DNA from: Armatimonadota bacterium
Lineage (GTDB): Bacteria > Armatimonadota > UBA5829
Assembly (NCBI GenBank): GCA_023398345.1
Contig: JAEWSK010000028.1
Coordinates: 1 to 20,462 of the forward strand
DNA: 20,462 nt
Direction of reading: 5' to 3'
Below the pieces are notes generated by a model, which saw only the letters and a program-made list of their open reading frames with translations, was not told the DNA's origin and ran no database searches. The stretch's first letter is position 1. Every line of letters starts with the position of its first letter. Positions 6,901 to 14,605 of the stretch are shown here, piece by piece. The position numbers were made by a program, and so were the translations under genes.

Positions 6901-7687
6901 ACTGGCTAAGTGGCTGTCGCTGCATTCGACTGCGGTGTCCGTGTGGGCAGGCGCACTGTGCACATTTGCCGTATACACTGTTTTATATAAAGAAAACAGG
7001 TTCTATAGATTATTCGAACACATCTTTATCGGCTTATACGGCGGATACACAGTCTATGTCACGTGGGCAGAGGTGCTAAAGCCCAAGTGGTGGGATCCAA
7101 TGACTGCCGAGGGGCAGTGGTTTTTGATCTTCGACGCAATCGTGGGCAGCATGTTCTACTTTATATACTCACGAAAGCACGCGTGGATCAGCCGGATTGT
7201 CTTTGGGCTGTTTATGGGTTTTTCGGCGGGAGGAATCTTCCGCGAATACTACGAACTCTACTTCCCGCAGATGGGTTCGTCGATGAAGTCAATTATACCC
7301 GCAGCCGGCACTTCGATGCCCACAAGTGCGCTTATCGGACACATTGCAAGCGTCGTTGTGTTCTACGTTATTATGCTCGCGTCTATGAGCTACTTCTTCT
7401 TTAGCTTTGAACACAAGCACCCGGCAGTAACCGCGACTGCAAAGGCCGGGCGATGGTTTCTGATGATTGGCTTCGGCGCAATGTTCGGATCAACGGTAAT
7501 GGGCAGGATGACGCTATTTATCGGACGACTCAACTACCTAATCAACAACTGGCTGAAAGGCGAAGTCTTTAGAGAGGCTCAGTATCCGGCTTTTTGGTGG
7601 GCGATATCGTCCTTGCTTTTAATATCTGCCGCAGTTACCGTGATTTATATACTAAAGCAGCGTTCAAAACCAGTGCAAGAAGCGTGA
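6893..7687 (+). CDS. Polytopic membrane protein (operon gene 6)
   Basis: 264 residues from a TTG start at 6893, chosen because GGGAGG (6879-6884) lies exactly eight bases upstream; a longer frame from TTG 6851 would overlap gene 5 by 50 bases. Around seven membrane helices are visible (about 14-31, 40-58, 75-91, 97-117, 145-170, 184-212, 231-254). Loops carry conserved-looking aromatic and charged clusters: WAEVLKPKWWDPM (58-70), IFREYYELYFPQM (115-127) and GRMTLFIGRLNYLINNW (204-220). It has no recognised transporter motif. The gene is last in the operon, overlapping gene 5 by 8 bases, and faces the convergent ImmA-like gene only 9 bases away with no terminator between. Function unknown; likely partner of gene 4 in the same membrane complex. 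Confidence 0.78.
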   Translation: MAELAKWLSLHSTAVSVWAGALCTFAVYTVLYKENRFYRLFEHIFIGLYGGYTVYVTWAEVLKPKWWDPMTAEGQWFLIFDAIVGSMFYFIYSRKHAWISRIVFGLFMGFSAGGIFREYYELYFPQMGSSMKSIIPAAGTSMPTSALIGHIASVVVFYVIMLASMSYFFFSFEHKHPAVTATAKAGRWFLMIGFGAMFGSTVMGRMTLFIGRLNYLINNWLKGEVFREAQYPAFWWAISSLLLISAAVTVIYILKQRSKPVQEA

Positions 7688-7696
7688 CGAAAGTAA

Positions 7697-8224
7697 TTAT
7701 CGCCGATATGTGTCGCTTTGCAGACCCAATTCTCGCAAACGCCGACGCATGGCCCATGTGGACGCACCGAAACGCTCAGCCATTATGCGCACGCGGTGCT
7801 GGGGATTGAATGCCAATTCATCGTAGTATCGTCTAACATACTCCTCCGGCATCAACAACAGCGCCGCAAATCTATCGCATGCGCGCTCGACAATTGTTCG
7901 ACTTGTGCGCGATGTGTCGAGGAAAAATAGTCGCGATTTTGATGGCGCTCGACGGCCAAGCAGATGATGACCTATCTCATGGGCAAGCGTGAATCGTCGT
8001 CGGGCTAAAGACTTGGTGTAAGTATTGTTTAGGGCAATTACCGGAGGGGCATCAGGCAGACGCAGATAAAGCCCGTCTATTTCAGGCACGAACTCCTGCT
8101 CGCAAACCTCGATTCCAAGCCGCTTTGCCACGCAATCAAGATCAACCGGCGGTTCGAGCTTCAAAGTTTCCCATGCTTTGTGAGCAAAAAGCTCCGCCTC
8201 ATCATCGAAATGTAGACGCGCCAA
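7697..8224 (-). CDS. ImmA/IrrE family metallopeptidase
   Basis: 175 residues with the zinc-protease motif HEIGH (82-86) in RRFTLAHEIGHHLLGRR, and the downstream helix ERACDRFAALLLMP (113-126) whose Glu113 is the expected third zinc ligand of the ImmA/IrrE (COG2856) family. Members cleave a partner XRE repressor: ImmA in ICEBs1 and IrrE/DdrO in Deinococcus. All core catalytic residues are present, so it should be active. It lies six bases downstream of an XRE-like regulator gene on the same strand, the expected partner arrangement. The start is TTG 8224, with AAAAGGG overlapping the end of the upstream gene. No integrase, excisionase or phage gene is visible nearby, so a chromosomal stress-response switch is as likely as a mobile-element regulator. 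Confidence 0.88.
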   Translation of the reverse strand: MARLHFDDEAELFAHKAWETLKLEPPVDLDCVAKRLGIEVCEQEFVPEIDGLYLRLPDAPPVIALNNTYTKSLARRRFTLAHEIGHHLLGRRAPSKSRLFFLDTSRTSRTIVERACDRFAALLLMPEEYVRRYYDELAFNPQHRVRIMAERFGASTWAMRRRLRELGLQSDTYRR

Positions 8225-8230
8225 AGCAGC

Positions 8231-8584
8231 CTACCCTTTTGAGTATTGCCGCTGCATTTTGCGGACGAACTCGACTATTTGCGACTTGCCTTCGTCAGGA
8301 ATGCTCTGTTGGCCGCGCAAAGCAAACTCAACCGCCTCAACCGGATCCATTGTCTCCATTTTAGGCCCATAGCCCGCGGCTATCCTAAGCTCGTTTTCGT
8401 CAAGACATTCGAAGCGTTCCGCAATTTGAGAAATGACGTTTTCAGAAGGAACGCGCCCATCCGACATGTCTTTCCAATATGCTGCGCTGATATCCGAGCC
8501 AAACGCCGCCGCACGAAATGTGAGACTATTGCATTCAAGAAACGACTTGATGATTTTTCCGAACTCAGCAGACACCTTCGCCAT
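8231..8584 (-). CDS. XRE/Cro-CI-like regulator, partner of ImmA-like protease
   Basis: 117 residues. Residues about 5-62 look like a divergent Cro/CI helix-turn-helix (FGKIIKSFLECNSLTFRAAA, AYWKDMSDGRVPSENVISQI, then AERFECLDENELRIAAGYGP). The second half (80-117) is a charged helix with a basic end (IVEFVRKMQRQYSKG), probably dimerisation or the cleavage region for the neighbouring protease. It likely represses its own promoter until the ImmA-like peptidase cleaves it; this follows from the known ImmR/ImmA and DdrO/IrrE pairs, not from direct evidence here. ATG 8584 has GGAGG eight bases upstream. The DNA-recognition helix is less canonical than in phage repressors. Confidence 0.75.
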   Translation of the reverse strand: MAKVSAEFGKIIKSFLECNSLTFRAAAFGSDISAAYWKDMSDGRVPSENVISQIAERFECLDENELRIAAGYGPKMETMDPVEAVEFALRGQQSIPDEGKSQIVEFVRKMQRQYSKG

Positions 8585-8611
8585 GCGAATCGCCTCCGTT
8601 CACTACTAGTT

Positions 8612-8640
8612 ATCATACCCACATTTTATATGCAAGTCAA
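8612..8640 (-). promoter_or_regulatory. Promoter of the regulator/ImmA-like operon
   Basis: On the minus strand TTGACT (8640-8635) and TATGAT (8617-8612) are 17 bases apart, a near-consensus sigma-70-type promoter. A short palindrome ACTAGT (8605-8610) lies at about the start point and could be part of an autoregulatory operator. Confidence 0.75.
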
Positions 8641-8734
8641 GCACAATATTACGGCCAAGTAAAGATCAAAAATAGCTCTCAGTAAACAAGCAATTGAAGG
8701 AACTAAGCATTGGCGTGTCTAATACTCGTCTGCT

Positions 8735-9817
8735 ATGACTACCATTAATGACTTCATAGAAGAGCTTGAGTTTATCGCGCCACCCGATCTTGCCGACGCC
8801 GATGACAATGTCGGACTGCAGGTAGGCAATCGCGAAAATGCGGTGCGACGAGTCTGCGTATCAGTTGACACATCGGCTCGAGTAATTGACTCGGCAATCG
8901 AGCGCAAGGCTGATCTGCTTATAGCACACCATCCGCTCATATTCAAACCTTTAAAGTCGCTGACACAAGACGATCCGGTCGCTTTGCGCGTGACAAAACT
9001 TATAAGAGCGAACACAGCGCTTTTTACGATGCACACAAACTATGACAGCGCCCCTGGAGGCATCAATGATGTGCTCGCTGATAAGCTGGGCGTGCTCGAC
9101 TGCGAAGTACTAATAACGCGCAAGTCCGATCCGTCCGTCAAAATTGTCGTGTTTGTGCCTGAGGAGGCCGTCGAAAGCGTTCGCAACGCAATGGCCGAAG
9201 CTGGCGCGGGCATAATCGGACAGTATACTCACTGCAGTTTCCGCACACCGGGGACGGGTTCATTCGTGCCGCTTCCGGCTGCCCAGCCATATATTGGCAG
9301 TGCTGGAAAACTCGAAGAAGTCGAGGAATACCGGCTCGAAATGGCCTGCGCGGCATCGTGGTCGGGCAATGTGATTGCGGCAATGCTCGAAACGCACCCT
9401 TACGATGAGGTCGCATACGACATATATGAACTCGCCAACGAACCTATAACTTACGGCTACGGCCGCGTCGGCACTCTCGATAAACAAATTAGCCTGAGTG
9501 AGTTTGCAGACAAAGTAAAATCAACACTCGGGTTAGAATACGCGAAAGTCTCGGGCGATCTCGACAAGCAAATTGAGCGCGTTGCACTGTGCGGCGGAAG
9601 TGGGTCATCGCTGTTCCGAGAAGCAGTGCATGAATGCGCGGATGTGTATGTAACCGGTGACACAAAACACCATGACATACTTGATGCGGACGCGCTTGGG
9701 CTCGCAATGATCGACGCAGGGCACTTCGAGACCGAAAAGCCTGGAATGGTCGCACTGGCTCAACGGCTGACAAAGACGTTTGCCGGCAGCGGAGTTGAAA
9801 TCGACTATATCGAGTAG
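8735..9817 (+). CDS. Nif3-like dinuclear metal-centre protein (YqfO type)
   Basis: 360 residues of the Nif3/DUF34 family, often annotated as GTP cyclohydrolase 1 type 2, although the real activity is unsettled. Metal-ligand regions are present at both ends: LLIAHHPLIF (61-70, His65/66), MHTNYD (99-104), and DAGHFETEKPG (327-337, His330 and Glu332). The middle (about 131-235) is the CutA/PII-like insertion found in YqfO-type members (KIVVFVPEEAVESVRNAMAE, then HPYDEVAYDIYEL), so this is the long form. It is expected to be a cytoplasmic toroidal hexamer. ATG 8735 is the only start before an in-frame stop at 8720, and its Shine-Dalgarno is poor. No operon partner is visible. Confidence 0.92.
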   Translation: MTTINDFIEELEFIAPPDLADADDNVGLQVGNRENAVRRVCVSVDTSARVIDSAIERKADLLIAHHPLIFKPLKSLTQDDPVALRVTKLIRANTALFTMHTNYDSAPGGINDVLADKLGVLDCEVLITRKSDPSVKIVVFVPEEAVESVRNAMAEAGAGIIGQYTHCSFRTPGTGSFVPLPAAQPYIGSAGKLEEVEEYRLEMACAASWSGNVIAAMLETHPYDEVAYDIYELANEPITYGYGRVGTLDKQISLSEFADKVKSTLGLEYAKVSGDLDKQIERVALCGGSGSSLFREAVHECADVYVTGDTKHHDILDADALGLAMIDAGHFETEKPGMVALAQRLTKTFAGSGVEIDYIE

Positions 9818-9978
9818 CTTAATATTACTGCGTCTATAAAAACGCCATAGATACTGCAAAAATATTGGCAGACTGACTGGATTAGTGAAATGCAACACAT
9901 TGGGTATAACCAAACGACGTACACTGCGTGACACAAGGTGCCTGTTACGCCAAATTGTGTGCATGGAGGGTTCACTCA

Positions 9979-10902
9979 ATGTCTGCTACATTTGTAACAT
10001 GTGTGTTTATTATCGCTCTATGCGGCACTGTGGCTTGTGGCGCCAACCTCGGTGTCGCTAACGACTACAATGGGTTCATACTTGGAACCGATTCACAGTT
10101 AAACGCCTCAGCGCAGGGACGCGTGGCAATAGGAGGAAGCGCATCGCTTTCCAGCTATGGCATTGCAAGCGGCCTTACGGGATTTTCCGGCCCCTCACTG
10201 GTAGTGGGCGGTGATTTGACCTACACCAACAGCCAAGTCTTTTGGGGCGATGTTCACGTAGGCGGCACACCCAACTTTACCAATGTAACAATATCTAATG
10301 GGCAGCTCTACAACCCCAGCAGTCCCATTGATTTCGCCGCTGCCTCATCATATCTCACCCAGCAATCAAGCTCATGGGGAGCGCTCGCACCCACCGGCTC
10401 GACAGTCGTGCAGTTCGGAGGAATTACGCTTACCGGCACTGACCCAAGTCTAAATATCTTTTCAGTAAACGGCAGCGATCTTGCATCCGCAAACTCGTTG
10501 ACGATCTCTGCACCAGCAAACTCCACAGTGCTGGTAAATGTCAATGGCACTACAAATTCAATGTCAAACTTCGGAATGACTCTTTTAGACGGGGCAGACA
10601 AGCAATATACGCTGTATAACTTCTACGAGACATCTCAACTCAATATTAGTGGAATTAACGTACTCGGAAGCGTGCTTGCCCCGGACGCAGACATTACATT
10701 TAACAATGGCAACACAGAAGGCACACTCATCGGATCGACAATCAGCGGAAATGGCGGACTGCAAAATTTTATTTTCCAAGGAGACTTGCCCGGTGAGGAG
10801 CCAATACCCGATGCATCGACACTCGTCCTAGCAGGGATGTCCTGCCTGGCATTTGCATCTCAAAAATTGCGCAAAAGCAATCGTCAAATTAACGAAAACT
10901 AG
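9979..10902 (+). CDS. Choice-of-anchor A family exported protein with PEP-CTERM-like tail
   Basis: 307 residues. A signal peptide (1-21, FVTCVFIIALCGTVACGA) is followed by a Gly/Ser/Asn-rich beta domain that opens GVANDYNGFILGTDSQLNAS and contains GRVAIGGSASLSSYGIASGL and VVGGDLTY, the hallmark of the choice-of-anchor A domain (collagen-binding-like adhesins). The C-terminus EEPIPDASTLVLAGMSCLAF is a short motif plus hydrophobic helix (about 281-294) plus basic end (KLRKSNRQ), the layout of a PEP-CTERM sorting signal. The motif reads PIPDAS rather than VPEPS, so it is divergent. The protein should be exported and held or processed at the envelope. GTG 9928 opens a longer frame, but ATG 9979 has GGAGGG (9965-9970) eight bases upstream and begins right at the signal peptide. 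Confidence 0.85.
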   Translation: MSATFVTCVFIIALCGTVACGANLGVANDYNGFILGTDSQLNASAQGRVAIGGSASLSSYGIASGLTGFSGPSLVVGGDLTYTNSQVFWGDVHVGGTPNFTNVTISNGQLYNPSSPIDFAAASSYLTQQSSSWGALAPTGSTVVQFGGITLTGTDPSLNIFSVNGSDLASANSLTISAPANSTVLVNVNGTTNSMSNFGMTLLDGADKQYTLYNFYETSQLNISGINVLGSVLAPDADITFNNGNTEGTLIGSTISGNGGLQNFIFQGDLPGEEPIPDASTLVLAGMSCLAFASQKLRKSNRQINEN

Positions 10903-10914
10903 CATGGGCCTTTG

Positions 10915-11016
10915 CCCCAAATCCCACCAGAGACTTCTGTCTGGTGACTATGCAAAGCAACTCGTAAATTGAGCCCCTCTTTTGAGGGGTTCAATTTACG
11001 CATATGGGGTTTGGGG
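10915..11016. other. Large predicted multi-hairpin structure (three-way junction)
   Basis: An 11-bp closing stem (CCCCAAATCCC 10915-10925 with GGGGTTTGGGG 11006-11016, one G-U) would enclose two hairpins. One is short (CACCAGA 10925-10931 with TCTGGTG 10940-10946; base 10925 is shared, so one stem shortens by a pair). The other is a 17-bp stem (10963-10979 with 10984-11000, one G-U pair, TTTT loop). No T-tract follows, so it is not a standard terminator. It could be a structured 3' UTR, an RNA element, or a folded-back repeat (MITE or REP-like). Evidence is base-pairing by eye only. Confidence 0.55.
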
Positions 11017-11067
11017 ACAATATCTCTTAAGATAGCACCCTTACTGGAGCTTTAATATAAGACCCTC

Positions 11068-11103
11068 AGAGCACATTCCGTAGACGCGGCATGCGCTCTT
11101 TTG
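11068..11103 (+). terminator. Terminator-like hairpin upstream of the enolase promoter
   Basis: AGAGC (11068-11072) pairs with GCTCT (11095-11099). Inner CAT/ATG and CCG/CGG pairs continue the stem with two mismatches around a small loop, followed by TTTT. It probably ends transcription from the anchor-A gene. Confidence 0.6.
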
Positions 11104-11115
11104 TACATCCAAGCG

Positions 11116-11145
11116 TTTACTTCAACATGTAGTGAATGCTATAAT
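11116..11145 (+). promoter_or_regulatory. Enolase promoter
   Basis: A perfect -10 TATAAT (11140-11145) with a weaker -35 TTTACT (11116-11121) 18 bases upstream. Predicted start near 11152, giving a leader of about 33 bases to the enolase ATG. Confidence 0.65.
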
Positions 11146-11181
11146 TGGTGGGTTTAACAAGCAACTCAACTACAGAGGTGA

Positions 11182-12468
<1,287 letters not shown>

Positions 12469-12488
12469 ATAAGCTCTACGATAAAAAA

Positions 12489-12519
12489 GGCCGGGGCGCG
12501 TGCGCTCCGGCCTTTTTTT
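12489..12519 (+). terminator. Enolase terminator
   Basis: An 11-bp arm pair GGCCGGGGCGC / GCGCTCCGGCC (12489-12512, one G-U) with a tiny loop is followed by seven Ts (12513-12519). An A-run precedes it, so it may also work in reverse. Confidence 0.95.
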
Positions 12520-12568
12520 CATATGCAATCATATTTACCCCGTTTAGCTCGCTTGCTTGGCGGCAATC

Positions 12569-13381
12569 ATGCATATTGTGACACATGAATTGCCGCATAA
12601 AAATGCTCTCGATACGCTTCGGCGTGTGTTTGATAATTTCGACGAAGAGATTGTCGGCAGGCGAGTGCTCGACTTCGGCTGCGGAAATGGATTTCAGGCA
12701 TGCGCAATGGCAAAGCTCGGCGCAAGGCAAGTAATCGGATTGGATACCAATCCAAAATCAATCGCCCATGCGCGCGCACTGGCCTTAGAAATGGGGCTTT
12801 GTGGTAAGGTCGAGTTTGGCGACACGCCAAAGCAATTTGGGGCAATGCAATTCGATGTGGTCATATCTCAAAACAGCATGGAGCACTTTGCCGATCCGGC
12901 AAACGTGATCGAACAGATGAAACACGCGCTCGCGCCCGGCGGCAAGCTGTTTATAACATTCGGCCCGCCTTGGTTCGCGCCTTATGGCAGTCACATGAGA
13001 TTTATAACGCCCTTGCCCTGGGTGAATATTTTACTGCCTGAGCGCACTGTGATGAAGATAAGAGCGCGCTATATACATGACGGTGCAATGCGCTATGAAG
13101 ATGTCGAAGGTGGGCTTAACAAGATGACATTGCGCAAATTCGAAAAGCTAATGCGCGAATCCGGCATGACAATTACACACTGCAGATACGATTGCGTCAA
13201 GGGTCTGAATTTCCTAGGCAGACTCCCAATTATGCGGGAGCTTTTCATCAATCACATAAGTTGCATTGGATATTTGAAAGCTTCACCCTCATGCTCTCAT
13301 AAGCAAATTTCATCGCGGAAGCCAGCGATCCAGCAGACGGGTCTCGGTAAGATTGTGCAGCTTCATTGCAGATCGCACTGA
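12569..13381 (+). CDS. Class I SAM-dependent methyltransferase
   Basis: 270 residues from ATG 12569 (TTG 12557 is an upstream alternative; neither has a clear Shine-Dalgarno). The Rossmann motifs are clear: VLDFGCGNGF (motif I), VIGLDTNPKSIAHA (post-I acidic Asp), FDVVISQNSMEHFADP (motif II/post-II) and LAPGGKLFITFGPPW (motif III). This is a methyltransferase of the type 11/23 group; the acceptor is unknown. The C-terminus from about codon 13270 on (ASPSCSHKQISSRKPAIQQ) is basic and low in hydrophobics, unlike the rest. Its last 72 bases lie antisense over the 3' end of the convergent ftcD gene, so the natural end may have been earlier and lost. Context does not reveal a substrate. Confidence 0.85.
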   Translation: MHIVTHELPHKNALDTLRRVFDNFDEEIVGRRVLDFGCGNGFQACAMAKLGARQVIGLDTNPKSIAHARALALEMGLCGKVEFGDTPKQFGAMQFDVVISQNSMEHFADPANVIEQMKHALAPGGKLFITFGPPWFAPYGSHMRFITPLPWVNILLPERTVMKIRARYIHDGAMRYEDVEGGLNKMTLRKFEKLMRESGMTITHCRYDCVKGLNFLGRLPIMRELFINHISCIGYLKASPSCSHKQISSRKPAIQQTGLGKIVQLHCRSH

Positions 13382-14215
13382 TTCGATGAGCGAATCCTCA
13401 CGGACTGCGCCAATCAGTTCTGATTCGAGCACTTCAATACCCATCGCCTGCGCCTCATTTACGACGAACGCATATACTTCATGCATCGAGACTCGATCTG
13501 GGAGCGTTATATTGGTCGATACCTGCGCAATATTACGCGATTTCAAAAAAACGCCGATTGCCTTCACGCCTTCCATAGCCTTATGACTATCTCTGAGCTT
13601 GCGGATTTTTGCTGCAATGGCTTTTGCGGCGTCCAAATCGTCAGTGGATAGATTTACATTGAACGCAATCAATGGCCCGCGCGCGCCTACAACCACCGCG
13701 CCCGCTGTAGGATGGAGCGTAAAAGGGCCAAGGTCGGGCTTGCGATTGCCCTTTAGGCCGGTCGTTAAAAGCGCCTCATAGCCGCCCTTGCGCACATCGG
13801 CCAAATTTACTCGATGGCGCATTAAAGCAGAGCGCTCGTAAAAGTACACTGGAACACTTAGCTGGTCGGCAATGTCTTTACCTATCGAACGTGACAGTGC
13901 GACTGCCTCGGGCATTGTCGTCTCGCCTATCGGCACGACTGGAATGACATCAATTGCGCCAACTCTCGGGTGCTCGCCATTGTGCTCATTGATGTCTATA
14001 AGTTCAACTGCCGCCTTTGCGCCCGCAAGCATCGAGTTTCGCACGTCATCCAATTCGCCGACAAATGTAACAACGGAGCGATTGTGATCGACATCCATCG
14101 ACCAGTCGACAACATTTACAGCCGATGCGCCGTCAATTGCATCCACAATGGCTTTTATGACACTTTCACGCCGTCCCTCGCTGAAGTTGGGCACGCACTG
14201 GATACTCTTTGGCAA
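13310..14215 (-). CDS. ftcD: Glutamate formimidoyltransferase (formiminotransferase)
   Basis: 301 residues, the length of a stand-alone formiminotransferase without the cyclodeaminase domain. The N-terminus IQCVPNFSEGRRESVIKAIV is the family signature. The catalytic His82 lies in NGEHPRVGAIDVIP, and the C-terminal subdomain has GPLIAFNVNLSTDDLDAAKA and NITLPDRVSMHEVYAFV. It transfers the formimino group between N-formimino-glutamate and tetrahydrofolate, joining histidine breakdown to one-carbon metabolism. The start is TTG 14215 with GGAG eight bases upstream; that Shine-Dalgarno overlaps the stop of the PAS gene, so translation is probably coupled. No hutH/U/I is in the window. It lies at the end of the leuS operon. 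Confidence 0.93.
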   Translation of the reverse strand: MPKSIQCVPNFSEGRRESVIKAIVDAIDGASAVNVVDWSMDVDHNRSVVTFVGELDDVRNSMLAGAKAAVELIDINEHNGEHPRVGAIDVIPVVPIGETTMPEAVALSRSIGKDIADQLSVPVYFYERSALMRHRVNLADVRKGGYEALLTTGLKGNRKPDLGPFTLHPTAGAVVVGARGPLIAFNVNLSTDDLDAAKAIAAKIRKLRDSHKAMEGVKAIGVFLKSRNIAQVSTNITLPDRVSMHEVYAFVVNEAQAMGIEVLESELIGAVREDSLIESVRSAMKLHNLTETRLLDRWLPR

Positions 14216-14220
14216 ATCAG

Positions 14221-14556
14221 CTACTCCATCGGATACTCATAGCGCTCAAAATAGCCCAAAAGCTTTCCGTCGGAATCGCGCACGGCGCGCATATATATAC
14301 GACGAGTGGGCTTTTCGGAAATCAATCGCTCATCAAGCCCGGCCTGCATCTCATCGAATATTTCAAGAATCGTCGCTTGAGACTGCTCATTATGGCAATC
14401 CAGCACAGACTTGCCGATCAAATCGGCCCCACCCCATTTTGCATACAATTCGATGGCCGCGGCATTCATAAAGCAAATGACATGATCTGTATTTACAAAG
14501 GCAACAGGTTCTTTTAAGCTGTTAACTATCGCCGAGAGCAATTTTAGGTCGATCAT
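14221..14556 (-). CDS. Small PAS-domain protein
   Basis: 111 residues made almost entirely of one PAS domain: LLSAIVNSLKEPVAFVNTDH, FMNAAAIELYAKWGGADLIG, KSVLDCHNEQSQATILEIFD and the last strands RIYMRAVRDSDGKLLGYFER. The DCHNEQSQ segment resembles the PAS attached to DUF438/hemerythrin proteins, where it may bind a cofactor; this is recollection, not a search. No output domain (kinase, GGDEF, HTH) is fused, so it is a free-standing sensor or adaptor. It sits 49 bases after leuS and its stop overlaps the Shine-Dalgarno of ftcD, so it belongs to that unit. Ligand and partner are unknown. Confidence 0.82.
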   Translation of the reverse strand: MIDLKLLSAIVNSLKEPVAFVNTDHVICFMNAAAIELYAKWGGADLIGKSVLDCHNEQSQATILEIFDEMQAGLDERLISEKPTRRIYMRAVRDSDGKLLGYFERYEYPME

Positions 14557-14605
14557 ATATCACTACTTTCCAAAAAAACGCAGATCTTCCGGTTTTTGCT
14601 TTTGA

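Noticed and set aside
9818..9978. Possible riboswitch (for example c-di-GMP type) before the anchor-A gene
   Set aside because: I compared it with remembered GEMM-type consensus features and saw no match; only a weak CTGC/GCAG hairpin is present.
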